Below are positions 13,719 through 26,072 of a DNA stretch of 64,000 bases, one piece after another. Numbering within the stretch: position 1 is the first letter of the stretch; every line of letters starts with the position of its first letter. The position numbers and the translations under genes were made by a program. The notes beneath the pieces are model-generated. The model was not told the DNA's origin and searched no databases. It saw nothing but the letters and a program-made list of their open reading frames with translations. This DNA comes from Marsupella aquatica (taxonomy: Eukaryota > Marchantiophyta), in contig OZ316898.1 in assembly GCA_973895155.1 (NCBI GenBank), positions 6,510,001-6,574,000 of the forward strand. Reading direction: 5' to 3'.

Positions 13719-15480
13719 TGCCTGTCTTCAGTCCCTCTCTCACTACTGACTAGTAATACCTTGACCACGTAATCGCCCGCCAAGGGAGTACTTTACAGCA
13801 AAACTTCCCGCAAACAAAAGTTGAGAAGCAGAACTTTCGAACCCTCTAGCAACCAAATCCGTGACCACCAGCAAAATTAGAGCTAAGCAATCAGCAGCTC
13901 GTTGATCCCACCGAACACATGTTCCTCGGAGCCGTACGGGAAACCCACAGGAAGAGGATTTCGCCCGCTATTAAATTGTTCGGCGACTCGCTCCTGCGCT
14001 CACTCCCTATTTGTCACGAAATCATGCAAAGCCTGCACCGAAATTCGAGATCTAGACACCGTCATGTGTTTTAACAACTCATTCCAGAATACCTCGAGTT
14101 CTGAAGCCTCCAAGCGCTGCAGATTGTCTCCAATGCTTCCTCAGACAATGTGTCCTCACAGAACAAAGTAAACTCATGAACCGACCCTGAAGTTGTCTCC
14201 AATGCTTCACAAGACAATCAGTCGCTCCACAAAGGAGAAGTGTCGTCTAGCAGGTACAGCAACTGCGTGCTCCGAAAAGCAGAATCCGAGGCGCTGGCTC
14301 CTTGTGCTCCTTCCTTCTAATGCGAGCTGCTGCAGTAAATTCGGCACCGTGTCCACTGCAAGGATCAACCTCTCAAGGCCGCTCGGCTCTTGCCCCCTAG
14401 AATCAGTGACCAAAGGACACCTTCAAGAGACTTGCTCCAGGTTCCAGCGTACACTTTACCTCCTCACCCAAGTGTCATGGGCAACAGGAGAATGCGCTGT
14501 TTAGCTCCGTTCCACCCCACCGCCTCGAAATGCGGCCGGAGATGAGGGGCACTACAGAGCTCTGAGCCGTGCAAAGCCTACGAGTGGCCTATGACTCTCT
14601 TCTGACGCGAAAAATCTGCTCATCAGAACAAATACTCCACGAGCCCGAGCCACAAGCCTCCACCGGAGGCCACAAGAGGCGCCTCTCTCGTAGCCGTAAT
14701 GCGGCGCACAACTTGCGGAGTTCCACCTGCAACAGAAAAGTTAGCATAACAGCAATAGGTGACGAGAGCAGCAGGAGAGCGACCCGAATGACGAGCAGGA
14801 GACACCCAAATCGGCAAAACCCTCCTCCAAAATGCGGAGATCACTCCTGCGTTTACATCTCCATCGAAGTCGACAGAATTTCTTCCCCCCAACCGCAACG
14901 CGGCAAATCTGGAGAGAGAAATCGTCCGAAAAAGCACTCGACAGTACACTGGCAGTGGTGGATCAGAGACAGTAGTACAACTGTACCGGCAGTATGATTA
15001 TTGATTATTGTTCACCTCGACCGCGGCCAGCCACCTCAAAACGAGTGCAACGAGTGATTCTGCTGATCACACTCATAAAAAAACACTGAATGATGAGAAG
15101 ATGTCACCTCCTACACACACCACGTCATGACGCCAGCTGCCTCTCTATCCGTGCTCTTGCCTTATTTACTCTTGCACAAAATTCGAACGCCGACCAAAGC
15201 GCGCAATCGCTCGCTCATTCGCTCATCCTTTCACATCTCCCACGCCGCGAAGAGTTCAATTCGGCCTCGGAATTCGGAGCACGAGGCGAACGCGCTCTCT
15301 TATCGCTTCTTCTGACTGTACCAGACTACGAGAAGGGAGCCCATCACCCATCAATGCAAATGCTCTGTTCCTCAAATGCTCTGTTCTGCTCTGCTCTGTT
15401 CTGCTCTGTTCTGTTCCCGAGCTTTTTGGTGGATGTCGTGGAGTCCGACCAGAGCCCGAGATCTTTGTCCTTCTGTTAGC
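13719..15480. other. Upstream region of the 12.8-13.7 kb ORF, no gene recognised
   Basis: Moderately GC-rich sequence with open frames on both strands (for example plus 14569-14997, minus 14623-14949) that have biased, incoherent composition and no recognisable motif. It is probably the promoter and 5' UTR of the minus-strand ORF plus spacer. Confidence 0.35.
15364..15415. repeat. CTCTGTTCTG-type microsatellite
   Basis: Short degenerate array of CTGTTCTG/CTCTGCTCTG units on the plus strand. It produces the SNALFCSALFCS-like low-complexity reading in one frame, which I did not treat as coding. Confidence 0.7.
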
Positions 15481-15569
15481 CTATTTCGAGACTAGGGTGT
15501 ACCGTGATACCGTCCGAAATCCAGACCCACATCTCATTCTGTCCGTCCGTGGGGCCCTGTAGCAGCGTA

Positions 15570-15850
15570 TTTCTAAGGTTTTTACTTTTTTGGCAAGAGT
15601 GGCGAATGTCAAGTGTGTGTGCCAAGAGAAGATGCTCAAAAGATTCATTATCTGTTTATTCTCCTGACGGTCAGATTTCCCTAGATTTAAGGATGACTGT
15701 TAGATTCTGCCTAATGGGGCCTGTTATTAGATGGGACACTGGCTAAGGAGAAAAAAATATACTAGCAAAATTTGGCCAAATGTGACCAAAGCTTTTTGGG
15801 GAGGTGGGATTTGGCCAATTTTTGCCACTAAAAAAATGCTGCCCTGGAGG
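15570..15850 (+). repeat. Dispersed repeat, copy 1 (partner at 54865-55205)
   Basis: Shares an ordered set of blocks with 54865-55205: GGTTTTT..TT, TGGCGAATGTCA, a GACnnTCAGATnTCCCTAGATTTA block, TGGCTAA, and GGGAGGTGGG..TGCCnCTAAAAAA. The blocks come in the same order and spacing, so the two are diverged copies of one non-coding element. Confidence 0.5.
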
Positions 15851-15888
15851 CCAAATCCAGTGGCTCTGTCCTACGGATCCGGTGTCCT

Positions 15889-16180
15889 TTAGAGCTCTCT
15901 ATAAGTGCACATCCCATAAGTGCTTGATAATTGCAAGGTGTTCTGTTTTTCCCCTTTTCGGACCATTTGCACATTTTTTGCAGTTTCTGTATATCGAAAG
16001 AGAATAGCACTGACAGAAAATATGTAAGTGCATAGGGCCTCTGGATGTCCCGCTTTTCGTCCAGTTTGGAAGGCTCTGTCCGACGGACTCTAATCTCTGG
16101 TGTCCTTTAGAGAGGTGGAGCTCTCTATAAGTGCTCACCTCATAAGTGCAAGAGCATGATAGTTGCAAGGTATCTTGGTT
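15889..16180. repeat. Imperfect direct repeat around CTCTCTATAAGTGC
   Basis: About 15889-15945 and 16100-16175 both carry GTGTCCTTTAGAG, GAGCTCTCTATAAGTGC, CATAAGTGC, and ATAnTTGCAAGGTnTTCTG-like blocks, separated by about 200 bp. They are non-coding and unassigned. Confidence 0.5.
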
Positions 16181-16189
16181 TCCGCTTTT

Positions 16190-19100
16190 TTTGCAGGCCT
16201 GTTGAGGGGCATCTCTGTGCCGGGCCCTTCCATTAGGACCCCACTAGTGTTTCCTTTTGTGTTTTGAATGGTTGCACTTATGGAGAGCCGAGAAGCCTCC
16301 TCTTAGCAAAAAAATAATACTGAATTTATATGGTCACTCTATGACCCTTAGATGTATGTATGCTCATATCTGGAGCGTTGATTTTGGTGAATAAGTAACT
16401 CCTTTACTTATAAGAAAAGTAAAACCTTAAAAAAGAAGTAAAACCCAGTAAAAAGGAGGAGCTAAATGGCCAGACCACATGTAGTTGACGACAAAAATTC
16501 ACCCGGAGACTAAAAACATTCAGTCCCAAGGACAAGGATAAAATCGGGGAGCAAAAGGGTTAAGCAAAAGCAAATTGAGGCCACCCTCACATCCGAAGTC
16601 ACGCGCATGTGCCCAATCAACTCTTGCTTACACTCCACAGCCAAAGAAAGATTCACAATCCCTTGATTCCAAGCCATCTTCATATGTAGACTAATTTTTC
16701 AAACTGCTATATCATCAGCTTTAATCCTGTAACCAAGATCTGCAGCCCTTCTTTGTCTAAGGTGCATCTGGCCTTGACAAATCTGCCAATTCGTGATTAC
16801 TCTAACAATATGCCAGAGTATAAGCGGAAACCCCTTCAGACTGACAGGCTAAATGTGAAACTTCTTAAAACCTTGTTTACCCTCTTGGTATCATTCAAAG
16901 GCCCCTCACCTACAGTACTAGAAAGGAAATATTATCAGGGTGTCTCACATATAAGGTTTGAGTAATTTTCCGCGCCCGGGCCTCCAGACAGGACTGGTTG
17001 GGCACCTATTGTGGTGCCGGACCAGTCACTCCCGGGAAAGCTCCCCCCGACCGGGATTACAAAAAATGAACAAGGAACAAAAGGCTAACAAACAATAGGC
17101 CATTGGCATTTGCACCCGCAACTCGTGTCATAATTCAGTACTAAAAAAAATGTTGGCCCGCATCAACCCTGTCGCAGTGTGCCCGACTGCATCTCAGGCC
17201 GCCCGTGTATGAAGCTTTTTTTTCATATATAAGACGTCCTATTATTGAATCCCAGGGTCTCTTTCCGTCCACAACCGTCGATGCCGTGGGCACCGACGCT
17301 ATGCCAACGGGACCACAAAAAGACACCAACAACTCTAGAGTTTCCGTCGACTCTCCGATCCCGTCCGCCAACAAGCTGGATGGACGGCGATGCGGGCCCT
17401 GTTGAGACTCCCGTCGTGTCCCCGAAACGGCCCTTTCGTGCTTTCGTCTACTATGGTCTCTTCTCCTTGGGTTCGGGGACGCAGTACCGTAACGCGAATG
17501 CTCACGTAACCACGCTGTGCCTGGGTTTAGCTGACTACAGTCCTACAGTAGGCGACGACCCGGACACGGCAACCGCCGGGCCTACGGTTTGCGATCGGTA
17601 CTGGACAGCCAACAGATTGCCGTTGATTGGAAGATCGGTCGGTTGCTGGTACCGGCAAGATCCGGTTCGCTGCGGCTAAGAACACGGCACCGGCAAGTGG
17701 CCAGCGTAGGCACTGATCAGCAGCCGGCCGGACAGACTTTCGCTGTCGGGAAACTGCCGTCCTTTGGAGCTTTTGAGATAGTATCTGTTCTCGGGAATTT
17801 AATCGCTTCACATTTTTAGAGCCTTGTGTAATATTGGATACTCATAAATCATTTATTTTATTTTTATTTTTGGAAAAAGCGGGGGAGCGGGACCGTCAAA
17901 ACAGGCGTGGGGAGCAACAACCACCCAGCAAGGGAAACAGAGGGGACCCAACACAGGGTCATAAATAATTACCATCTTCCCTAACACAATGCCTGGGTGT
18001 TGGGTGTTGCACTTTTTTGTCCCAGTAAGAAAAAGTTGTTTCATGTTTCAACTCGAGCATGTTAGAATGGCCTTGTGTTCGAGTTGAAACAACCTGTTGA
18101 AACAACTTTTTCTTACCGGGATCAAATAAGACGTTGTGCTGGTAGGCCCATACCATATAGTGGATACAAAAGTGGTGTATTGGTATATCTAATGGTGCTA
18201 AAGAAACCATTTTATTTGATGAGTAGGCAGGATCGGCTTCCGCCTTGCTCATTTTGTAAATGGATAGAATAAGTGTGGGAAGGATAGGGTAGTATTGTGT
18301 TTGAAGATTGATTCCCTCTTGATTAATAGCTTAGATTTTATTTTTCATTGTTTCTATCAATCACGATGTTCTTGAGTACATTAGTGCAACTGCAAGGGGG
18401 TGGGTCCTCCTTGGTCCTCACCCTCCTCCCCTCCTGCCCATGGATGGAACAGGGGAGGATCCTCCTAGTTCCTTGTGGATGGGAGCTGGACCACTTTCCC
18501 GTACCCATTTGCACTCCCCTCCCCCTTTCCATTTCTTATTTGCTTCCCATTTTGCTTCCCTCTTTCTTTGGCCAGGAAACCAATAGAGTCTGAAAGACGA
18601 CCACAATAAAATAGGCGGGATCTCTACTTATGGTTTTTGATGGCTAAACAGGCATTTAGTTGGAAGATTTTCCGAGCAATGATGGGCAGAGGGCACGTGC
18701 TCTACGAAGTTTAGCAGGGTACCTATGCTTAGCTAATCTAAGCTTGTGTCTATGCTTGGTCCAATTTAGATCCTTAATTTTGTTAGCTTGACGAAAAGGT
18801 GTCCCTTAAAGAGCCACTAGCCATGACAAAAACATGGTTCCAAAAATTTCACCATTTTAGTATGTTTTCCTGAAATTGAGGAGCAAAACCTTGCAGGAGA
18901 GGAATGGGAAAAAGGTAGAAGTTTGGACACTCCTCCTTTTATATGGCCAGTGGTGGTTTAAGAGCATCCCCATGGACCAGGAGCTGCCTACATTCCTGAC
19001 TAGACAATGAGAATGATGTTCTAGGGATTTTAATTTTATACAGATTGTCTGGTTCATAGGTTAATGGATCTGATTATGATTAAATATCTTCTCAAGATAT

Positions 19101-19199
19101 AGATGTAGTCAAATAAGATCTAATCATAGTATATCTCTCACTTCGTAGCTATAAAGTGTGACGAGAAGCTAGAGTTCGCATGTAGGCTTCTGGAGTGAC
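16190..19199. other. Intergenic, transposon-like remnants
   Basis: No gene recognised. The part at 17140-17820 is GC-rich and carries open frames on both strands (up to 144 codons) with no family resemblance; this looks like composition, not coding. A fold-back structure lies at 18021-18120. Confidence 0.4.
18021..18120. repeat. Fold-back (inverted repeat) element
   Basis: The left arm at 18021-18059 begins CCCAGTAAGAAAAAGTTG. The right arm at 18076-18120 is its reverse complement, beginning CCCGGTAAGAAAAAGTTG on the minus strand. Arms match over about 38 bp, apart from one A/G change near the outer end and a short extra block in the right arm. The loop is only ~16 bp. This is a miniature fold-back transposon or a siRNA-type hairpin; no clear target-site duplication was found. 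Confidence 0.6.
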
Positions 19200-19207
19200 A
19201 TCTCTAG
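19200..19207. repeat. 8-bp target-site duplication, left
   Basis: ATCTCTAG directly before the left terminus CCAGGTTTGG; identical to 19506-19513. An 8-bp duplication is diagnostic for hAT superfamily insertion. Confidence 0.9.
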
Positions 19208-19505
19208 CCAGGTTTGGACTTGCTCGGCAAATAGAGGCTTTAGAGTCCGTCAACTGGCAACTCTTCACCCGGATCGTCCCAGCTGCCCGATCTTGACTTC
19301 CCGGCCCTTCGCGGTCCGGCCCGGCCATACCTCCCGGCCCCAGTCGGCTCACACCCTGCCCCGACCCCGGCCTGTCCCGGCCCAGCCCTGCACCCGGCCT
19401 GGGGAACAACAAGGAATATCCGACATTTGGGCCGATTTTCGCCCAGCAAATGACGAGTTTATGTGTCCGACAACTCAGCAAGTTGCCCATCCACTTCAAA
19501 CCTGG
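19208..19505. mobile_element. Non-autonomous hAT element, 298 bp
   Basis: Bounded by a perfect 8-bp duplication (ATCTCTAG). The ends are inverted: left CCAGGTTTGGACTTGC, right ...CACTTCAAACCTGG. The first ~70 bp (including CTTGCTCGGCAAATAG and CCGTCAACTGGCAA) and the last ~75 bp (including GAGTTTATGTG, AACTCAGCAAGTTGCCC) align with the two ends of the 9.85-kb element at 39696-49548. The middle is a shortened stretch of the same CCCGGCC-rich subterminal sequence. It encodes nothing and is a deletion derivative that would depend on a transposase in trans. Confidence 0.9.
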
Positions 19506-19513
19506 ATCTCTAG
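19506..19513. repeat. 8-bp target-site duplication, right
   Basis: ATCTCTAG directly after the right terminus AAACCTGG; identical to 19200-19207. Confidence 0.9.
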
Positions 19514-20010
19514 ACATGATTCTAGGGCCCCACCATGTGGATGGAAAGAATGATAGATATGATCTATGTCAAATGATAATTGTGCATATTTTTTGTCATT
19601 GTTTCTATTTACATTCAAAAAACAGGAATTCAGGCTCTACCCCTAAAGAAGTAGAACTAACACATTTGTCTTGTGCAAAAGCTGTACTGCCCTCACTCAT
19701 AGAAATGAGGTGGTGCTCCACTTGAAAGTCTTAGAACCACCATCCTGACCGGTGGAGAACTCGGCCAATTTAGTTGTATTGGAGTTTCACTCCAATGAAA
19801 TCTTATCCTGTCTATAGTCTGACCTGCGGGGGTGCTCTATGACCATTGATCCACCTCATATTAGAGCTTCCCAACCAATACAACTAACATCTTCTCTCAA
19901 TAAAAATGTATTTTAATAGCTTTTATCTTGTGGGGAGTAAACATTCCCACTGTCGGTTCTTGGGGTGGCTTTACAAGATTTTGGGAGCTCATTGCTTCGT
20001 TTCTTTCCAT

Positions 20011-20193
20011 CTGAGATTAAACCAATCTGGACTAAATCAATCTGGACTGTGCAATGAGTGAAAATGGCTTCATTTGACTTTACAAGAACTGAAGGCCCAT
20101 TCAAGTATAGCCATGTGAGATTAAATCTGGACTGTGCAAAGAGTGAAAATGGCAACATTTGGCTTTACAAGAACTGAAGCCCCATACAAGTAT
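20011..20193. repeat. Two-copy tandem repeat, ~80-95 bp
   Basis: Units at about 20011-20106 and 20116-20193 share GAGATTAAA, TCTGGACTGTGCAA, GAGTGAAAATGGC, CATTTG, CTTTACAAGAACTGAAG and CCCAT.CAAGTAT. The CTTTACAAGAACT block also occurs near 241-300, so this is part of a dispersed family. Confidence 0.6.
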
Positions 20194-20229
20194 GGTGTCT
20201 ACCTATCCTAGACGGCAAACAGCTGTGGT

Positions 20230-22985
20230 GGAGTACTTATTTTGACTAGAATTGTAGGGATTGGGTTTTTGAGAATCCTCAGGACATCTTTGTGCAGTAG
20301 ATCTGTTCCTTTACCTCGCCTCAATTGGATCAGCAGCACGACTGTTTTGAGAACCTCAATTGGATCAGCAACTGTTTTGAGAAAACTGTTGTGAGACGGG
20401 AGATCTCCAGTCGAATCGCAGTTCGAATTTGGGATAGCGCAGCTCGGCTCACTTAGCTGGCTCAGTTCAGCTGAATTGCAAGTGATAGATCAAGGTTTGT
20501 GCGAGAAAATTCGAGGAATAGATGTGTTCAATCAGAGTCCCTTCTCAGGATTCCTCCTCCTCGCCACCAAGATCTCTGCTGAATCCAAGGATTCAGCAGA
20601 GCCCGGGAATGGCTACCCCAAATCCCGGGCTGTCGCAAGCTAACAATGTTTGTAGACCTCACAATCTGCTAAGAATTACTCATCGTAGCTCACTATTTAA
20701 TTTTGCTTAAGATGGGAGCTGGTACCGAGCTATGTGTAGCTGCGTGCTGACGAATCCAGTGACTCCTATTATGTTCGCGTTACCACTTTTACATGGCCTC
20801 TCGCGATGTCCTTTGGGCAGAGAATTCCACCCTAGCTATACTCGATGTTCTTCTGGATTTCAACCCTAAATTGCTGGGCAACAATACTAGTCAACTCTTC
20901 GTGCCTCCGGAAGCGGGACCGAATCTCGTTTTAAGCCCGAGATACATTTTCGTCACCCCATCCTGGTTCAAGTCTTGTTTCAATTCTTCGATGGCGTCTC
21001 CTGCTGTCTGCAATTATGTGCATTTGCCTATTTTTTTCAGACATGTAAAACTTTAAAGGATGTCTCCGTTTGTGAGCGATTGCCCTTCACAATCTAGATC
21101 AATTTTGTTTCCACTTGCTTCAAATATTTGTTCTGAAGGAATTGTCGAGCTGCCCAATTTGCTACATTCACTGTCTGCATATCACTTGTTCACAAGTTCT
21201 TCGTTGAAGAAATGTTGTCAATTTTTCGTTTGATCTGCAGGAAAGGTTTCTTTCTTGGAGGGCGATAAACAAGAGCAATTGCGCCAAAGTATTTCAGAGG
21301 GTAATGTGCAGGTATTACGGTCGTTGCTTTTGAGATTTGAAAGGAACAAATTCCTTCTTTTTCCTTTCAAAACTTGGAGTTTTGATTCTCAAGTTTGGAT
21401 GGCAAAGCTGGGATAATTCTTGAAAGCGTACAGCATTTCTTAATTCTTAGTGCAGGACAAAGTGATCCTGGAGAAGCTACTGCTACTGCTATGCTTATAG
21501 GGGTTCTCCAATTGTTACGTTGAACTGAGAGTCCTCTGCCCGGGCAAGGTTTCCCCAACAGAGCCTTCGCCCAGTGAATTTTCTTTCCTTACTCCAAGGG
21601 GAAGGAAAGATGAGACTTGAAATTTGCGTGCTCTGCAAGATTGCACTACTTATACTGATTTGAAAGTTTGTCAAGCAGGTACGATCATATTTCTCACAAC
21701 TGTATCGTTAAGCTCTCTACTCCCGGGACGGGAACGGAGCTGACTTGATGGAAATTTTAAATATGGGCCGCTTTAGGCAACCCTCCACAGCCAGGTATGA
21801 TTAATTTTTATGCATGTCATATTGTTGGAATATGATGTGATCAAACATCCTTGAATACATTCTCAACAAAGACGTTTGATTTGCAGAGTTCATGCTTCAT
21901 CTTCCGGTTTGATTGGCATTGGCATCAGCCATTGTTCTTGTACAAGGCCTCCAGGTAATGAGACTGAAGAGTGATTTCAACGTTGTGCGTACCAACTTTT
22001 AAACAAAAATACTTGTTCCAGCACCACGGTGGGATATTTATATTTGCGTGATATTTCCTGCTATGAGGCTTATGTGATGAAGACTTGACTTGAACTTCAA
22101 GTTTGATTCTTTGTTCATCGCCAAGGAAGCACAGGGAAGGCAGGGTCGGGGGGCTGTCACATTCATGTCATATGTGTCTGTCGACGGATTCTATAAGAGC
22201 CAAACATAAAAGAATGCTTTATGTCTGAATTGTAGGAGAGGGAGGGGGAGCGCGTTCACATCCATGTCATTTGTGTCTAATCACAATGGATTCTCTAGAG
22301 CCAATCTACAGATGCTGCCTAGGCTTTATTTCTGAATTAGATTCTCCTTTCAAAATCCTGAGATTATGGTTTGTGTATTGCACAGACAGGACAGTGTAGG
22401 GAACCTACGAATGAACGCCTGCAAGGTGCCCTAAGAGTCTATCCTTTACACAAAACAAGGATAACATGTGACTCCTAGCTGAAGGTTTTTTAGGTGCCAA
22501 TTCGATTCGACAGGCTCTTGACTCTGTCCTTTCTATAGTAATAGTGAAATACCGGAGTATGAAGGAGCTAAGCTTGAGCTACCTGGATATGCCTTTCACA
22601 ATTATACCGGTATTCTATTCTAAGATCATTGCATTCTTGACAGATAGCTGTTACTCTCAGTTGAAAAGTAGTCAGATAACTTTTGCAAGTTATCTGTACC
22701 AAAGATCACAGCAGAGCACGGGAGACAAGAAAATACATCTTCGGAAGGAGGTAGGAATGCACGCTAGAACTCCAGAGACTTACCGGTCTGCTCTCTACTT
22801 TTGGACATTCATTGTAGAAGATCATTGGGAAACATAGTCTTCAAGGAATAAGTACAAATTCATAGCATCTCGTGGAATCTCCTGGATTTTATCCTGCTCA
22901 CAGATCTGATCGTGGGTTGTGGTACTGACAGAGGAAGCCCAGAGCACCCAAGTTCAATCGTAAGCTGACAAGGAAAGCACTTTGG
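20230..22985. other. Intergenic, possible upstream exons, unassigned
   Basis: A frame of 87 codons at 20793-21056 begins with ATG, and several exon-like pieces have plausible AG and GT borders (for example 21887-21955), but I cannot link them to any family or to the PPR locus downstream. A local duplication of CCTCAATTGGATCAGCA occurs near 20320-20375. Confidence 0.3.
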
Positions 22986-24977
22986 GTGGATGGATGGTCA
23001 GCTCCAGCATGGGTTAAGGCAAGGGCGAATTTGATTACTCACAGCAGATTTCATTCTCATGCTAGTTATTCCACAAGAGATCGGTCTCAAGTCACTGCGA
23101 AAGGGAATGGCAGTAGGCATATGCATGATGCTGGTACCACGAGTGAAACAATTGCTGTTTTGAAAAATCGTCTACAGCGAGGCATTACTATAGACTCGTA
23201 CACATATGTCGAAGTTCTGCAAATGTGCTTGCAACAGAAAGACCTTTCAGCAGCCAAGCAAATTCATGAATGCATCATCGAGAGTGGAATGGATAAGAAT
23301 CCATATGTGGCAATCACGCTCTTGAATGTGTATATAAAATGCGGAGGATTGTTAGATGCGCGTCGAGTATTTGACCAACTTGAGAAAAAGAGTGTTGTTA
23401 CTTGGAGCGCGATGATAGCAGGATATGCTAACAGTGATTGTGCTGATTCTGTACCGGAACTTTATAATCAAATGCGCCAAGAAGGCGTGCAGCCTAATGA
23501 GATCACATATCTGAGCATCCTGAAAGGATGTGCCAGCCCATTAGCTCTAACATGCGGGAAAGAAATCCATGAGCGTATTCGACATGCCGGCTTTGAATCC
23601 GACGTGCGTGTAGGCACTGCCCTCCTACTGATGTACGCAAAATGTGGGTGCATCACCGAGGCAAGGATGGTTTTTGAAAAGTTGACCAATCGAAATCTCA
23701 TTACATGGAATATTATGATTGGAGCATATGCAGAGCGTGGTGATGGTGTGGAAAGCACATCGACTGTTTCTACAAATGCGACGTGAAGGCTTCGAACCAG
23801 ATGCATTTACTTATGTTAGTATTCTCAATGCATCTGCAAGTGAGGGTGCTTTGGAATGGGTGAAGGAAGTTCACGGCCATGCTCGCAAAGCGGGACTGGA
23901 TTCATATTTGCGTGTGGGTAGTGCACTGGTTCACATGTATGCACAGAGCGGCAGTATAGATGACGCCCGACTGGTTTTTGACAGAATGAGGAAACGCGAC
24001 GTAGTCACATGGAATGTAATGATCGGTGCACTTGCAAAACACGGATGTGGGGATGAAGCATACAGACTGTTTCTTCAAATGAGACGTGAAGGCTTCGAGC
24101 CAAATGCGATCACTTACGTGAGCATCCTGAATGCATCTGCAAGTGCGGGTTTGACAGAATGGGGAAACGCGATTAGTCACATGGACTGTAATGATCGGTG
24201 GACTTGCACAACATGGATGTGGGCATGAAGCATATCGACTGTTTCTCCAAATGAGACGTGAAGGCTTCGCACCAAATGCAGTCACTTATGTGAGCATCCT
24301 GAGTGCATCTGCAAGTGAGGGGGCTTTGGAATGAATGGGGAAACGCGATGTAGTCACATGGGCTGTAATGATCGGCGGACTTGCAACATGGATGTGGGGC
24401 TGAAGCCCTGGACCACTTCAGAAAAATGACCTTAGACGCTGTGAAGCCCAACGTGTATTCATTCGTGGCAGTGTTGTCAGCCTGTTGTCACGGAGGCCTT
24501 GTTGATGACGGTCGTAGAGTCTTTTCAGCTATGAGCACCATGATGCAAGACAGAGGTATTCGGAAGGAGCCAGGGCTTAGCTGGATTGAAGTTGATAAGA
24601 AGATCCATAAATTTGTTGTAGGGGATAGATCTCACCCAGAAGCGAGGGCGATATACACGGAACTCAATAAATTGATTGAAAATTTGAAGGCTGAAGGCTA
24701 CGTTCCGGACACCAGACTTGTGTTGCACGACATCAATGAGAAGGATAAAGAACTAGCTCTTTGCTCTCATAGTGAGAAGTTGGCCATTGCTTACGGACTT
24801 ATGCACATACCTCGGGGAAAACCAATTCGTATATGGAAGAACCTTCGGGTGTGTTCAGATTGCCATACCGCTACCAAGTTTATCTCTAAGGTGACGGGAC
24901 GCGAGATTATAGCCAGGGACGCCAATCGCTTTCACCATTTTAAAGATGGCATATGTTCTTGTGGCGATTACTGGTGA
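22986..24977 (+). pseudogene. PPR-DYW protein (PLS class), broken
   Basis: In plants such proteins bind organelle RNA and edit C to U. The first frame (22986-23786; its first codon is GTG, first ATG at 23121) starts with an Arg/Ser/His-rich presequence-like stretch and then PPR repeats. A 1-nt shift near 23745 moves the reading into the frame 23719-24228. Near 24150 and 24330 the text jumps from SASAG or GALE straight to MGKRD with further shifts, consistent with deletions between near-identical repeats. The last frame (24381-24977) contains ACCHGGLVDDG, then a jump from SAMS to TMMQDRGIRKEPG that skips the usual E region, then a complete DYW domain with HSEKLA (HxE), CSDCH and terminal GDYW. 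Introns could hide one lesion but not all. The style matches moss DYW families. Confidence 0.85.
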
Positions 24978-26072
24978 CCAGATTGAAAGTTGTCTTCGAA
25001 AGTGACTCAAAAATCAAAAAGCCAAGAAAGAACAATTTTAAGCACTGTATTCTTTCAGTTTTGCGAAGTTTGTGAAGCGCAGGTTGGAGAAGGGATACAT
25101 GAGGAGAGAGCTGGCCCCTTTTGGCTACTGTCTACTCCCTAAACCCTGAACAGTGACGAAGTAACCTTCTCCTCCCTTACAATTTGGGTGGGCAGTGTAC
25201 GGTACTTCTTTTCCACATAGATCTCCTTCAATGTACCGTGAATTCTCGTGAAGTTCGTGGTCGTTTGCCATCCTGTACATTTTGAGTATTGAGCGAACTT
25301 TGACGATGGCAAGCATAATTGCCACCAAGCTCCTGCAGTAAGTTGGCTTCGAGGTGCTCTCTGCTGGGGCAATCGGGACAGGACCTCCCAGCTGCGTCGT
25401 CGTCCCGGTCGAACAAGCAGTGTGAGAGAATCCACGATCTCTCTGCCTAAAAATCTCGTGAACCTGTGGGTTTCCTTCCTGTCCGCTGCGATTTCTCTTC
25501 ACAACCAAGGGCCCTCGGCGATTTCTCTTTGCAGACAAGGGCCCTGCTGGTGGACAGTGTATTCGGGAGATCCTTCAGTGGACTCTTGGAAGGTCTAGAG
25601 GTGATACTCGTTGATTGGGAACTTTCTGGACGGTTCAAGCTGTTGGGAGTATGCTGTGCCTATGTTCCCATGGACCAAATGGGAAAATGACTGGGATCGC
25701 TGGATCGCAATTTTTTAGTCGAACACTTGTTGGAATGGTCTTGGATGAATACATACCTTCTCAGAGTATGTTCATGATGTGAGGAAATTGTGAAGTTTTC
25801 CTCTCCAATCCATGCGAATTGAGCAAAACAACTTCGTTCTGAATAAATCGTCGCTGATATACAAAGGAGAACATTAGGCGAGGGCTTTACGTAAGAGAGG
25901 ACAAGATGTTGCACATATCAGATCACGTGCAATTGTGCACCTCCTTGACTTGTATTGGTAGTGTCGGAGAGCCAGGGGTATTTCGTTTCAGATCAGGAAA
26001 TCATGGTTCCTCTGTTTAAGTGGAATGATTTCCAGCTTTTGCTTTATTGCTGACAGATTAAGAAGGAAAGAT

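Noticed and set aside
14569-14997. 142-codon plus-strand frame
   Set aside because: Composition is Arg/Ser-rich without motif, the opposite strand is equally open, and it lies in the probable promoter region of the 12.8-13.7 kb ORF.
17245-17679. 144-codon plus-strand frame in a GC-rich block
   Set aside because: Open on both strands and unlike any family; better explained by GC-rich repeat-like sequence.
23468-24451. Minus-strand frames of 90-127 codons across the PPR locus
   Set aside because: Shadows of the PPR repeats; their repeated text mirrors the sense-strand repeats.
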